Positions 34,788-44,731 of a stretch of 64,000 nt of DNA are shown in pieces. Source of the DNA: JAUVXJ01 sp964433755. Its GTDB lineage: Bacteria; Chloroflexota; Anaerolineae; UBA7937; B3-Chlor. How positions within the stretch are numbered: the stretch's first letter is position 1; each line of letters starts with the position of its first letter. Location of the stretch: contig CAYSSR010000007.1 of assembly GCA_964433755.1 (NCBI GenBank), positions 1-64,000 of the forward strand. Direction: 5' to 3'. A program made the position numbers and the translations under genes. Below the pieces are notes generated by a model, which was not told where the DNA came from, searched no databases, and was given only the letters and a program-made list of their open reading frames with translations.

Positions 34788-36356
34788 ATGCTGGACCTGC
34801 TGTTGCGAGGCGGAACCGTCATTGACGGTAGTGGTAACCCAGGGTACAACGCCAGCGTGGGCGTTGACGGTGGCAAGATCGTCTTGCTGCGCGCAGGATC
34901 GGCCGATGCGCGCCGGGTCATTGATGTCAACGGCCTCCTGGTAGTTCCAGGGTTCCTCGACGCGCATTCCCATTCCGACTTCGTCTTCTTCCGCAATCCA
35001 CGTCCTGACATGAAGCTGCGTCAGGGAGTGACTACCGAGATCGTCGGGAACTGTGGATCGTCCTCAGCCCCGCTCGCGGAAGGAAACCGCGTCTTCATGG
35101 AACCTCACGTTGAGGAGGGGATCACAGCGCTGGGTGAATACCGGACCGTCGGGGAGTACATCGACAGGGTACGGGAGCACGGCCTGATCAACAACCAGGC
35201 CTTCCTTGTAGGCCACAAGGCCATTCGCACCGCCATCCTGGGCATGGAGAACCGCGCCCCATCACCTCACGAATTGGAGGAGATGAAGAACCTCCTGGCG
35301 GAGGCCATGGAACAAGGCGCGTTCGGTCTGTCCACCGGTTTGCTGTACCCACCCATGTGCTTTGCCCACCTGGACGAACTCGTAGCGCTATCCCAAGTGG
35401 TTGCTGATCGTGGCGGTGTGTTCACGTGTCACATGCGCAACTACAGTTCGGGAGTAGTAGACTCCGTGCAGGAGATGCTACAGATCGTGAGAGGCTCCGG
35501 CGTGGCTGCCCAGATATCGCACTTCATGCTGGCGGGGCGAAACAACTGGGGCAAAGCGTCCGAAGTCCTGGCCCTCATCGATGAAGCGCGCCGAGACGGT
35601 GTGGACATCACTTTCGACCAGTACCCGTATCCCGCGGCGAACCCCGATGTGGTGTCGCTGCTGCCTCCATGGATGCATGAGGGCGGACTAGACAAGACTC
35701 TGGAGAGGCTGAAGGATGCCCAATTGCGCGAGAAGGCGGCTCGCGAGATGGAAGAAGGCACAGGAGGATGGGAGAGCATCTCCGCGGAGGCTGGCTGGGA
35801 GCGGTTGGTGCTGTTGTCCGAGGTTCTGGATGCCATCAGCGGCAAGACGCTCCAAGAAATCGCCGAGCTCCGCGGACAGAGACCGGCGCACGTGGCATTC
35901 GACCTCCTGCTGGAGGACCCTCATGCCAGGCTCATCGCCCATTGGGTGAGCGAATACGACCTCAGAGAGGTGATGCAACATCACTGCCAGATGGTCTCCT
36001 CCGACAGCTCCGTCCCCGGCCCCCTCGCGCACCCTCGAAGCTATGGCACGTTCCCCAGGGTTCTCGGAGAGTACGTTCGCAAAGCTAGCGTACTGACGTG
36101 GGAAGAGGCCATCCGCAAGATGACCTGGGCCACGGCCAGGCGCTTTGGGCTCCAAGACAGGGGTTTGATCCTCAATGGGTGGCAAGCGGACCTGGTTGTG
36201 TTGAACCCGCAGACAGTGGCCGCGAGGGCCACGTTCGAAGAGCCGGACAGGTATCCCGTGGGTATCGACTACGTGATCGTGGCCGGGCAGATCGTCGTGG
36301 ATAAAGGCGAGCACACCGGTCACCTGTGCGGCCAGGCCCTGAAGCGGGCCAACTAG
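34788..36356 (+). CDS. N-acyl-D-amino-acid deacylase family amidohydrolase
   Basis: 522 residues of the metal-dependent D-aminoacylase family. Family signs are the N-terminal small domain (LLLRGGTVIDGSGNPGY), the metal-binding DAHSHSD, and QGVTTEIVGNCGSS, whose Cys is the bridging metal ligand in this family, then LSTGLLYPP, GGVFTCHMRNYS, AQISHFMLAGR, and a C-terminal SDSSVPGPLAHPRSYGTFPRVLGEYV with EEAIRKMTWATARRFGL. Members hydrolyse N-acyl-D-amino acids or related cyclic amides. ATG 34788 lies after GGCGGAGAAGGCGG and 77 bases after the predicted start site. Confidence 0.93.
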   Translation: MLDLLLRGGTVIDGSGNPGYNASVGVDGGKIVLLRAGSADARRVIDVNGLLVVPGFLDAHSHSDFVFFRNPRPDMKLRQGVTTEIVGNCGSSSAPLAEGNRVFMEPHVEEGITALGEYRTVGEYIDRVREHGLINNQAFLVGHKAIRTAILGMENRAPSPHELEEMKNLLAEAMEQGAFGLSTGLLYPPMCFAHLDELVALSQVVADRGGVFTCHMRNYSSGVVDSVQEMLQIVRGSGVAAQISHFMLAGRNNWGKASEVLALIDEARRDGVDITFDQYPYPAANPDVVSLLPPWMHEGGLDKTLERLKDAQLREKAAREMEEGTGGWESISAEAGWERLVLLSEVLDAISGKTLQEIAELRGQRPAHVAFDLLLEDPHARLIAHWVSEYDLREVMQHHCQMVSSDSSVPGPLAHPRSYGTFPRVLGEYVRKASVLTWEEAIRKMTWATARRFGLQDRGLILNGWQADLVVLNPQTVAARATFEEPDRYPVGIDYVIVAGQIVVDKGEHTGHLCGQALKRAN

Positions 36357-36542
36357 AAGAATAGGACTGTAATTGAACCAATCATGTAGGGAAGTTGACC
36401 GGTAGGACTCGGGGTTCACCCCGGGAAAGGAGGTGCAGAACAGGATACTGTGAGAGAATGCTGCCCGCCTACTGGGCACAAGACAGTTGTGTAGAAAGAA
36501 AGTAGAATCACCTTTGTGCAAGCCACTAAGGAGGAACACGAA

Positions 36543-38189
36543 ATGAGAAAGATTTGGACGGCCCTGGCACTGCTGGTGGTCGTGGCGATCCTGGCGAGCT
36601 GTGCTCCCGCGGCGACGGTTGCCCCGGAGGAGACAGAGGCTCCGCCGACTGCGGCGCCGACCACGGCGGCCGAACCAACAACGGCGCCAGAGCCACCGGC
36701 ACCCGAGGTGCCTCAGATCCTCAACATCAACATGAGACTGGCCCCGACGCTGCTCGATCCCCAGCAAGAGAGCGCAGCTTCGGGCAAGATGGTGTTGGGC
36801 AACATCTTCGAGAAATTGGTCGCTCTGGACACCAACATGGAAATAGTCCCCGAGCTGGCTAAAGATTGGGACATCTCCGACGATGGCCTGACGTATACCT
36901 TCTACCTCGAGGATGGGGTGGAATTCCACGACGGAACGCCCCTCACCGCTGACGCCGTGAAGTTCACCTTCGAACGGCTCTTGGATCCCGACACCGGATC
37001 AGTGTTCGTTGGTGACTACTCCATGATCGAGTCCGTCGAGGTTGTGGATGACCTGACCGTCGAGCTCATTCTCGAGTACGCGCACGCTCCGTTCTTGCGC
37101 CGGCTCGCCATGATCGAGGCCTCGATCCTCAACCCGGTAGCTTTGGAGGAATGGGGCGAGGATTCTTCATCCCACCCGGTGGGAACCGGCCCCTTCGTGC
37201 TGGACGACTATGTGCCAGACGAACGCCTGGTTCTGGTGCGCAACGAGAACTACTGGCGAACACCTGCGAAGTTGGAAGCGGTCAACTTCACTTTCGTTGC
37301 TGAGGAGCAGGCCAGAGTCTCTGCGCTGCTGGCTGGCGACACCGATTTCGAAACCATCATCCCGTCCAGCTTGCTCTCCATGGTGGAGGCCGATCCCAAC
37401 ATCGTGATCGAGCGAGGCCCCACCCTGTTCCCGGAATGGGTCGGTTTCAACACACAGAAGGCCCCGTTTGATGACCCACTGGTCAGGAAAGCGGTGAGCT
37501 ACGCGCTCGATATGGACACCATCCTCGAGGGGATCTTCCTCGGCGTGGGCGTGAGATCCACCCAGCCTGTCGCCCCCGGCGTCTACGGCTACGATGACAC
37601 CATCGAGCCCATCCCCTACGACCCCAACGTGGCGCGAGACGCCTTGGCGGAGGCCGGATGGGAAGACACGGACGGCGATGGCATCGTGGACAAGGATGGC
37701 CAACCGTTCAGCGTGGAGTTCAAAGTCATGCCGCTGACCGAGATCGAGAGAATGGCCGAGGCTATACAGGCCTACATGGCCGACGCGGGTATGGAAGCCA
37801 ACATCGTGGTAGAGGACTGGGGCGCCTTCCTGGCTGATTGTGCGGCGGGCAACATGCAGATGTTCGTCCTCGGCCAGGAGAACCCCATGGGTGATGCCGG
37901 CGCCACGCTGGGCACCGTCTTCCACTCCGATGGGATAGACGTCAGCAACTACACGCGCTACGACAACCCCGATCTCGACGCGCTCATCGACGCAGAGAGA
38001 CGGGAAACGGATCCTGACGTGCGCCTGGGACTCCTGAGGGATGCCATCAACATGATTGTGGACGACTATGTCCAGATCCCGACCTTCGTCAGGGAGAGCG
38101 TGATGGCCCACAACCAGAAGGTAAAGGGCTTCGCACTCCACCCAAGCGACACTTACCTCAAGCTCGACACCGTGTACATCGAAGAATAG
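36543..38189 (+). CDS. ABC importer substrate-binding lipoprotein (SBP_bac_5)
   Basis: 548 residues. Sec-type signal with lipobox (ALALLVVVAILASC), an Ala/Pro/Thr/Glu-rich linker (about 24-58), then the family-5 solute-binding domain (YTFYLEDGVEFHDGTPLTADAVKFTFERLLDP; HPVGTGPFVLDDYVPDERLVL; FDDPLVRKAVSYALD). It is unlike the binding protein at 26792 in its export signal (Sec lipoprotein versus Tat-like). Ligand unknown; the neighbours suggest an N-acylated or modified amino acid or a peptide. GGAGGAACACGAA precedes the ATG. Confidence 0.94.
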   Translation: MRKIWTALALLVVVAILASCAPAATVAPEETEAPPTAAPTTAAEPTTAPEPPAPEVPQILNINMRLAPTLLDPQQESAASGKMVLGNIFEKLVALDTNMEIVPELAKDWDISDDGLTYTFYLEDGVEFHDGTPLTADAVKFTFERLLDPDTGSVFVGDYSMIESVEVVDDLTVELILEYAHAPFLRRLAMIEASILNPVALEEWGEDSSSHPVGTGPFVLDDYVPDERLVLVRNENYWRTPAKLEAVNFTFVAEEQARVSALLAGDTDFETIIPSSLLSMVEADPNIVIERGPTLFPEWVGFNTQKAPFDDPLVRKAVSYALDMDTILEGIFLGVGVRSTQPVAPGVYGYDDTIEPIPYDPNVARDALAEAGWEDTDGDGIVDKDGQPFSVEFKVMPLTEIERMAEAIQAYMADAGMEANIVVEDWGAFLADCAAGNMQMFVLGQENPMGDAGATLGTVFHSDGIDVSNYTRYDNPDLDALIDAERRETDPDVRLGLLRDAINMIVDDYVQIPTFVRESVMAHNQKVKGFALHPSDTYLKLDTVYIEE

Positions 38190-38286
38190 TGAGTGTGAAC
38201 ATCGCGTAGAACAACACAGGCCGACATGCGGGTGCGTATCAAGGGCGGGTTCGCCGGCGCCCCCATCCAAGGGCGTCGAGTGTGTA

Positions 38287-38311
38287 GCGGCTGTTACGTT
38301 TTGAGAGCCGC
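38287..38311 (+). other. hairpin between binding protein and permease genes
   Basis: GCGGCT (38287-38292) / AGCCGC (38306-38311) with a 13-base T-rich loop, in the 254-base gap after the binding protein gene. It is weak, but equivalent in position to the hairpins in the first importer operon; it may attenuate permease expression. Confidence 0.35.
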
Positions 38312-38443
38312 ATGCCAGGCGAAAGGGAGTCATGTCGGCCGCCAACGACCACCGTGCAGCAGAGAAGTGACAGAAGACAATTCACCCGGGGCTTGAGTCT
38401 CCACAGTGGGCAGAGATCCACGGATTGACCGGTAGGACGCTAT

Positions 38444-39364
38444 ATGCTGAGCTATGTGATAAGGAAACTCCTCACTCTGATCCCTGTGATGTTGGGGGTC
38501 TACACCTTGGTCTTTGTGGTCATGCAGGTGTTGCCCGGCGACGCTGCACAAATACGGGCGGGGCCGGGAGCCAGCGCTGAGGCCATAGAGAACATCCGAC
38601 ATCAGATGGGGTTGGACAAGCCCATCCCGGTTCAGTATCTCCTCTATCTACAGAAGGCGGTACGGCTGGACTTCGGGAGGTCTGTCCGCAGCAACCAGCC
38701 AGTGGTTAGCGAACTCGGGAGCAGGTACATCACCACACTGAAACTGACCACTATAGCCACCATCATCTTTCTGGCCGCAGGTCTGCCATTGGGAGTCATA
38801 GCCGCGGTCAAACGCAACACCATATGGGATGGTCTGACCATTGCCGTCAGCCTCCTGGGCATCTCTATGCCGGGGTTCTGGTTGGGATTGCTGCTCATCT
38901 GGTACTTCGCCGTGAAGCTCGGTTGGCTGCCCACATTCGGTTTCAGCAGTCCCAAGCACGTCATACTACCGGCTCTGACTCTGGCCAGCTACGGTATCGC
39001 CTATACTGCGCGCTACACGCGATCGAGCATGCTGGAGGAATTGATGCAAGACTACGTGACCACGGCCAGGGCCAAGGGTTTGCAGGAGAAGGTGGTCCTG
39101 TACGGCCACGCCTTGCGAAACGCCTTGATACCGGTGGTGACTCAGGCCGCACTGGGATTTGGCTTCATGCTCGGCGGGGCCGTGGTGGTCGAGGTCGTCT
39201 TCACGGTGAATGGGGTCGGTAGGTTCATTGTGGACGGCATCCTGTACAGAGACTACCCGGTCGTTCAGGCCGGCGTGTTGCTGCTAGCCCTCAACTTCGT
39301 CCTGGTGAACCTGCTTGCCGACATCGCGTACGGCTTCATCGACCCTCGAGTGAGACTCCAGTGA
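38444..39364 (+). CDS. DppB-type ABC importer permease
   Basis: 306 residues, standard length. First membrane helix LLTLIPVMLGVYTLVFVVMQVLPGD, then DFGRSVRSNQPVVSEL, about five further helices and the coupling loop YVTTARAKGLQEKVVLYGHALRNALIPV. Contrast with the first importer's DppB, which has a 120-residue insertion at the segment before DFGRS. It overlaps the next permease by four bases. Confidence 0.95.
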   Translation: MLSYVIRKLLTLIPVMLGVYTLVFVVMQVLPGDAAQIRAGPGASAEAIENIRHQMGLDKPIPVQYLLYLQKAVRLDFGRSVRSNQPVVSELGSRYITTLKLTTIATIIFLAAGLPLGVIAAVKRNTIWDGLTIAVSLLGISMPGFWLGLLLIWYFAVKLGWLPTFGFSSPKHVILPALTLASYGIAYTARYTRSSMLEELMQDYVTTARAKGLQEKVVLYGHALRNALIPVVTQAALGFGFMLGGAVVVEVVFTVNGVGRFIVDGILYRDYPVVQAGVLLLALNFVLVNLLADIAYGFIDPRVRLQ

Positions 39365-40293
39365 GGCAAAGCGTGGGAACAGTCACACCCAGACCAGGGA
39401 TGGACTCGGAAGGGCCGCGATCGGGTAACTCACTCACTCCTCTCCGGCCGAGCAGATCGTTCTACTCTGTAGCCCTCAGACAGCTATTGAAGAACAAGAT
39501 AGCGGTCATGGGAGGACTACTGGTTCTCGTGGAGATAGTGGTGGCTATCCTGGCACCACATCTGGCTCCCTTCGATCCCCTGGACCAGGACCTGAGAAAC
39601 ACTCTGCTGTCACCATTAACCGACGGACACCTGATGGGAACCGATGACCTGGGTCGCGATATTCTGAGTCGCATCATCTACGGGTCGAGGATCTCGCTTC
39701 TGGTCGGGGTGGCAGTGGTTGGCATAGCTACGGTGATCGGTGTGCCCATCGGAGCGGTAGCAGGCTACTCACACCGGTTGGATCGCTGGATCAGCATGGG
39801 TGTGGACACCCTCTTGGCCTTCCCTGGGATACTGTTGGCCCTCGCCATCGTGGCGGCTCTCGGACCAGGCCTGGTTAACGTCATGATCGCCGTCGGCATT
39901 CGCTCCATGCCTATGTACGTACGCGTGGTGAGAGCACAGGTGCTGGCTTTGAAGGAGAGGGAGTTCGTGACGGCCGCTCGTGCTCTCGGCACCGGCGAAG
40001 CACGTATTCTGTTCCGCCACATACTGCCCAACTGCTTTGGCCCTATCATCGTGCAAGCAACAATCAACATCGGAACGGCGATTCTGAACGCCGCAGCGTT
40101 GAGCTTCCTCGGCGTAGGCGTCCAGCCGCCCACACCCGAATGGGGCGCGATGTTGAGTCAATCCCGTCTTTACATAGTGACGGCGCCACACACAGTGACC
40201 TTCCCTGGGTTGGCCATTATGTCGGTGGTACTGGGGTTCAACCTATTGGGTGACGGTCTGAGAGATGCCCTCGATCCACGCTTCCGGCGGTGA
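39361..40293 (+). CDS. DppC-type ABC importer permease
   Basis: 310 residues starting with GTG in a GTGA overlap with the DppB-type gene. It has an N-terminal cytoplasmic tail, helix IAVMGGLLVLVEIVVAILAPHLAPFDP, HLMGTDDLGRDILSRIIYGSRISL, and the coupling loop FVTAARALGTGEARILFRHILPN. No ATPase gene follows; this importer probably uses an ATPase encoded elsewhere, possibly the fused one at 21758-23839. Confidence 0.94.
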   Translation: MRQSVGTVTPRPGMDSEGPRSGNSLTPLRPSRSFYSVALRQLLKNKIAVMGGLLVLVEIVVAILAPHLAPFDPLDQDLRNTLLSPLTDGHLMGTDDLGRDILSRIIYGSRISLLVGVAVVGIATVIGVPIGAVAGYSHRLDRWISMGVDTLLAFPGILLALAIVAALGPGLVNVMIAVGIRSMPMYVRVVRAQVLALKEREFVTAARALGTGEARILFRHILPNCFGPIIVQATINIGTAILNAAALSFLGVGVQPPTPEWGAMLSQSRLYIVTAPHTVTFPGLAIMSVVLGFNLLGDGLRDALDPRFRR

Positions 40294-40352
40294 AGAGGTA
40301 GAGAAGTGTGGGCCGTTTGCCAGCACGGCTACGTACAAGAAGGAGATAGTGG

Positions 40353-41564
40353 ATGGTCGGTGCGTACGGAGAGACAAAGGTATCATACGATTGGGAACAC
40401 AGGAGCAAGTACCTGGAGCTGCCTTTCCCTGTGGAGGAGTACGAGCGCCGGGCCGATGGACTTCGCGCCGCCATGACCGACGGCAGGTTGGACTACCTGC
40501 TCGTGTATGGCAGCCCAAGTTGCCTGGGTCCGGTGCGCTATCTATCGAACTTTGACGGCCACTTTGGCCATACTTTCGTCGTCGTACCGCGCGAAGGCGA
40601 GCTGAGCCTAGTCACTGATAGCGTGATGCACAGCGAACCGATGCATTCAGGCATCTGGATGACCTGGATCAAGGACGTGCGGGCGGGCCATCATCCGGCA
40701 ACCGTGCGAGCGGCGGAGAACATCGTCGATTTCGTGGTGGATGTGCTGGAGGAGAGGGATCTACGGACGGCCAGTGGCGGCCTGGTGAGCGCGCGCTGGG
40801 TCCCCTACGATTTCATGGGCAGGCTCACCGAGCTACTTCCTCAAGGGAACATCGTGCCCGCCGATGCGGTTTTCGAGAGCGTGCGAGCCATCAAGAGCGA
40901 TCTGGAACTGGAGCTATTAAGAAAGTCGGCCAGGTACGCCTCCATCGGCCATGACACTGCCTTCGCGAAGGCAAGGCCTGGGATGACGGAGAAGGAGCTG
41001 CGGGCAGAGGTGATCTACGACATCCTCAAGGCGGGCGGAGACCTCACGATCGCCGCTCTCACCAGTGGCCCCCGTTCGGGTCTCAAGCACGCCGAGCCCA
41101 GCGACCGAAGAATCGAGGACGGGGACATGCTCTTCGTGGACATCTGTGCTCCCCACCAGGGCTACATGAGCGACGTCGCACGGACCGGCGTGGTGGGCAA
41201 GGCGAACGCCCAGCAGAGCAAGATGCTCGAGACCGCCCTGGAGATGCGGGATCAGGTCGTAGAGGCGGTCAAGCCTGGAGCTCGTATCTCCGATCTTCAG
41301 CGGATCGCAGAAGGAATAGCGGAGCGTCGGGGGCTGGCCGAGTACTACTATCCCACAGGATTCGGCCACGGCATCGGTACCTCGGTTGTTGAGTCGCCAA
41401 TCCTGTACCCCGACAACGATGCTCTCTTGGCGGAGAACATGGTCTTCAGCATAGAACCCATGATTGTCATCGAGGATGTGGGCACCGCTGTTTTCGAGGA
41501 CATGATCCTGGTCACCTCCCACGGCAGCGAGTCTCTCTCCGACGCGACGAGGTCCACCTGGTAG
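40353..41564 (+). CDS. M24 (Xaa-Pro peptidase / creatinase) family protein
   Basis: 403 residues: an N-terminal creatinase domain (about 30-165) and a pita-bread catalytic domain. All five M24 metal ligands are present: Asp263 (FVDIC), Asp274 (SDVARTG), His339 (GFGHGIG), Glu368 (FSIEPM) and Glu382 (VFEDM). It is therefore a metallopeptidase-type active site (Xaa-Pro dipeptidase or aminopeptidase) and not the metal-free creatinase type. AAGGAGATAGTGG precedes the ATG. It probably cleaves dipeptides or amides brought in by the adjacent importer. Confidence 0.93.
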   Translation: MVGAYGETKVSYDWEHRSKYLELPFPVEEYERRADGLRAAMTDGRLDYLLVYGSPSCLGPVRYLSNFDGHFGHTFVVVPREGELSLVTDSVMHSEPMHSGIWMTWIKDVRAGHHPATVRAAENIVDFVVDVLEERDLRTASGGLVSARWVPYDFMGRLTELLPQGNIVPADAVFESVRAIKSDLELELLRKSARYASIGHDTAFAKARPGMTEKELRAEVIYDILKAGGDLTIAALTSGPRSGLKHAEPSDRRIEDGDMLFVDICAPHQGYMSDVARTGVVGKANAQQSKMLETALEMRDQVVEAVKPGARISDLQRIAEGIAERRGLAEYYYPTGFGHGIGTSVVESPILYPDNDALLAENMVFSIEPMIVIEDVGTAVFEDMILVTSHGSESLSDATRSTW

Positions 41565-41623
41565 GGCCGCCGAGACCTCAACAGAGAAAGACGACGGGGC
41601 AAGAAGCGGGAAGGAAGGGGGAG

Positions 41624-42577
41624 ATGAACGGCAGCAGGCAAGAGTTCATGGACCTGGGAGTGGTGCAGTACGTGTCGTTCCCGCAGGTGATAGCAGGCAC
41701 GGGTCCAGTGGTGGAGACGATCGAAAGGGTGCTGGCAGACGAGTTCTTCAGCGCTATCGAGATCACCTACATCGAGGACGCGCAGGCCAAGCGACAAGTG
41801 GCGGATCTGCTGAGCTACTCGGGCATGAGAGTGGTTTTCGCTGGCGGACCGCCGTACGCCATACATGGCATACACCTGTCGGCACTGGACGAGGCAGTAC
41901 GCCGCAAGTCCCTGGACTGGGCCAAGCGACTGGTGGACGACGCATATCTCCTGGGGGCCGAGTTACATCTGATCACGGCCGGACCCGACACCGCACCGGC
42001 GGACCGCGAGAGCGCCCTCGGCTACCTGGTGGAGTCCATGGTGACCCTCTCGGAGTACGCCAGCTCTCAGACCACGGATCGGCCGCTGGTCCTTTCTCTC
42101 GAACCCACCGATCGTAGTGTGCACAGGTACGGGTTGATCGGCCCCACAGTCGAGGCTGTGGAACTCGTGAGAGAGGTGCGCAGGCAGGGTGGCGCAGTCT
42201 GGTTGACTCTCGATCAGTCTCACCTGGCCCAATTGGGCGAAGTCGTCGAGGACTCCATCGCTGTGGCCAAGGGTTACCACGTACACATGCATCTGGCCAA
42301 CTGCCTGCTGTCCGACCCGGACAGCCCCATCTATGGCGATGAACACCCTCGCTTTGGAGTGGAGGGCGGGGAACATGATCTCCCAGACGTCACGGCGCTC
42401 TTCGAGGCCTTGTGGAGGCACGGTTTCTTCCAAAAGCCGATACCCTACGGGGAGAGGCCCATCGTAAGCGTGGAGGTGAAGCCGCAGGGCCACGAGGACG
42501 CAGGGATCGTCCTGGCTAACACCAAGCGCGTGGTGGAGAGTGCCTGGGCCAGAGCACGTCGAGGGACGTCGCGATGA
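41624..42577 (+). CDS. sugar phosphate isomerase/epimerase-like TIM-barrel protein
   Basis: 317 residues of the xylose-isomerase-like AP-endonuclease-2 superfamily. Likely metal-binding residues occur at the usual strand ends: VLSLEPTDRS, WLTLDQSHLAQ, HVHMHLANC and IVSVEVKPQ. Members isomerise or epimerise ketoses and myo-inositol derivatives, and some act on non-sugars; the substrate is unknown. It begins 59 bases after the M24 gene with a GGGGGAG ribosome binding site. Confidence 0.85.
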   Translation: MNGSRQEFMDLGVVQYVSFPQVIAGTGPVVETIERVLADEFFSAIEITYIEDAQAKRQVADLLSYSGMRVVFAGGPPYAIHGIHLSALDEAVRRKSLDWAKRLVDDAYLLGAELHLITAGPDTAPADRESALGYLVESMVTLSEYASSQTTDRPLVLSLEPTDRSVHRYGLIGPTVEAVELVREVRRQGGAVWLTLDQSHLAQLGEVVEDSIAVAKGYHVHMHLANCLLSDPDSPIYGDEHPRFGVEGGEHDLPDVTALFEALWRHGFFQKPIPYGERPIVSVEVKPQGHEDAGIVLANTKRVVESAWARARRGTSR

Positions 42578-42608
42578 CGTTGACTGTAGAGCGCGGGGGG
42601 TAGTGGTA

Positions 42609-43793
42609 ATGAATCGGCAGTTGCAGGAGTTCGTTAGCAAGGAAGTCGCCTCCTTCAAGGATCAGGGGACCTTCAGGAAGAAGCGTGTGCTCCAGAGCGA
42701 GCAGGGAGCAAGAGTACTCCTGGACGGGAAGCGAGTGGTCATGCTGGGATCCAGCAACTATCTCGGCCTAGCGTCAGACCCACGAGTCAAGGAAGCGGCG
42801 AAGAATGCGATAGACAAGTACGGAAACGGAGCCGCGTCGGTATCCGAGGTTTGCGGACTGACAGACTTGCACCATCAGTTGAGGGCGCGGCTGGCGCACT
42901 TCCTGGCGACCGAGGATGCACTCATCTACCCGTCTTGCTCGACAGCGAATGCTGGTGTCATCGACGGCCTCATGCGTGAGGGCGATCTCATCTTCAGCGA
43001 TCAGTTCAACCACGCCAGCATCGTCGATGGCTGCCGCATCTCCACCGCCGCCAAGAGGGTCTATCCCCACAAGGACCTGTCCACGCTGGAGGACCTGCTT
43101 CGCGACGCGGGGGAAACGCGACTGCGAATGATTGTCACCGACGGCGTCTTCAGCATGGAGGGAGACACAGCCCCACTTGACAAGATCGTCAAACTGGGGG
43201 ATCAATATGAAGCCATCATTGTTGTTGACGAATCCCATGCTCTGGGCGTGCTGGGCCAGAGAGGCAAAGGCACCATAGAGCAGTACGGTGTCCAGGGACA
43301 GATCGACATCCAAACTGGTACCTTCGGGAAGGCGCTGGGTGGCGCCGGCGGTGGCTACGTGTGTGGAAGCCAGGATCTCGTAGACTATCTCTATCACAGA
43401 TCCAGGTCCTTCATCTTCACCAACGCGCTACCTCCTGCGACTGTGGCCGCCGCGCTCGCAGCGCTCTCCATACTGGAAGCTGAACCGGAGCTGGTGCAGC
43501 GGCTGTGGAACAACACGGCGCATTTCCGCGCGGGAATAGATAGCATCGGTCTGCCACTCCTGGGCGGCGAGTCCCCCATCACTCCTGTGGTCATTGGCGA
43601 AACCCCGAAGGCGTATGCGGTGGCCGATCGTCTGTTAGACGACGGCGTCTTTCTCGCGGCTGTTGGTTACCCGGTCGTGCCTGCGGGTGAGGCCAGGTTG
43701 CGGATACAGATCTCGGCGGCACTTACCACGGACGATCTCGATTTTGCTTTGCAGTGCATCGAAACGGCAGCAAGAACGTTGGGGGTGGTGTAG
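42609..43793 (+). CDS. Kbl/AOS-family PLP enzyme (2-amino-3-ketobutyrate CoA ligase-like)
   Basis: 394 residues of the alpha-oxoamine synthase family. Key residues are DESHALGVLGQRGKG (Asp207, His210), TGTFGKALGGAGGGY with the PLP lysine Lys241, SNYLGLASDPRV, and the PSCSTANAGVIDGL loop. Kbl splits 2-amino-3-oxobutyrate with CoA into glycine and acetyl-CoA; other members (BioF, HemA, SPT) run the reverse type of condensation. In a catabolic context a cleavage role is favoured. ATG 42609 was chosen over a longer frame that overlaps the isomerase gene. Confidence 0.92.
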   Translation: MNRQLQEFVSKEVASFKDQGTFRKKRVLQSEQGARVLLDGKRVVMLGSSNYLGLASDPRVKEAAKNAIDKYGNGAASVSEVCGLTDLHHQLRARLAHFLATEDALIYPSCSTANAGVIDGLMREGDLIFSDQFNHASIVDGCRISTAAKRVYPHKDLSTLEDLLRDAGETRLRMIVTDGVFSMEGDTAPLDKIVKLGDQYEAIIVVDESHALGVLGQRGKGTIEQYGVQGQIDIQTGTFGKALGGAGGGYVCGSQDLVDYLYHRSRSFIFTNALPPATVAAALAALSILEAEPELVQRLWNNTAHFRAGIDSIGLPLLGGESPITPVVIGETPKAYAVADRLLDDGVFLAAVGYPVVPAGEARLRIQISAALTTDDLDFALQCIETAARTLGVV

Positions 43794-44062
43794 ATCTACG
43801 GGAGAAGGGCACCGAGATAACCATCCAGTGCCGTCGACCGGGCCGGCAAAGACCTGCGCCACAGCGACACCCACAAATGCTTGTGGGAGTCCTCGGGGGA
43901 AGAAAACGGCGGTGCGGGAGCAGAAAGCGACGGGTCACACCATCGTCCCCCTGACATCAAGGTGGCACACAGGAGATCTGAATAGGGATCACCGCCCCAC
44001 ATATGTGGAGGACTAGCTGGGCACATGCTACTCCGCCACATCACCTGGAGTGAGAGACCACT

Positions 44063-44731
44063 GTGAGAAAAGAATCGCAGCCGTCTAACCCAAACTCAGA
44101 GCGCCCGGGCTCCCGTACCCGCCAGCCCTCGCTGAGGCAGAAGGTCTATGAAGCCCTGAGACGGGAGATCACCGAGGGTTCTCTTCGTTCCGGCGATCTT
44201 CTCAGGGAAAGAGAGCTGGCCGACATCTACGGAGTAAGCAAGACCCCGGTTCGAGAGGCTCTATCACTCCTCGAGCAGGAGAACCTCGTGAAGGCCATCC
44301 CTCGCGCGGGATACATGGTGACGCAGTTGTCCTTCCGCGATCTTCAGGAGATACACCAGCTTCGGATCACTCTGGAATCGATGGCCGCCCGACTGGCCGC
44401 GGAGAACATAACCGATGAAGAACTGGACCAACTCGAGGGACTGACAGCCACCTCCGAACCTGAAGAGGCGCTCGTCTTCAACCACCGATTCCACTCGGTG
44501 ATTGCGCGGGCATCTGGCAACTCCAGGCTCGCCAAGATGATCGAGTCGCTCTTGGATGACACTGACAGGTGGGCTGCGCTCGAGGTTGCCAGGCGTACTC
44601 CGTCCGTGCTTCTGATAGGTCACCAGGCGGAGCTGGAAGCCCTCAGAACGAGGGATCCCGACGTGGCGGCGGAGGTCATGAGGGAGCACGTTCAACGTGT
44701 CTACAATCACCTCTCCGAGCTGTACCCCTAG
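44063..44731 (+). CDS. GntR-family regulator with FCD domain
   Basis: 222 residues. Winged HTH near residues 24-85 (LRREITEGSLRSGDLLRERELADIYGVSKTPVREALSLLEQENLV) and a C-terminal all-helical FCD effector domain (FHSVIARASGNSRLAKMI; REHVQRVYNHL). It starts at a GTG after GGAG. FCD regulators usually bind organic or amino acids and recognise short palindromes with a TGGTATACCA-like core; that sequence occurs at the amidohydrolase promoter (34676-34735), making this the leading candidate repressor. Confidence 0.92.
   Translation: MRKESQPSNPNSERPGSRTRQPSLRQKVYEALRREITEGSLRSGDLLRERELADIYGVSKTPVREALSLLEQENLVKAIPRAGYMVTQLSFRDLQEIHQLRITLESMAARLAAENITDEELDQLEGLTATSEPEEALVFNHRFHSVIARASGNSRLAKMIESLLDDTDRWAALEVARRTPSVLLIGHQAELEALRTRDPDVAAEVMREHVQRVYNHLSELYP

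Noticed and set aside
36395..38438. 14-base direct repeat TTGACCGGTAGGAC at 36395 and 38425, flanking the binding protein gene
   Set aside because: A 14-base match somewhere in 64 kb is expected by chance; neither copy has a matching -10 or a shared context, so no function is claimed.
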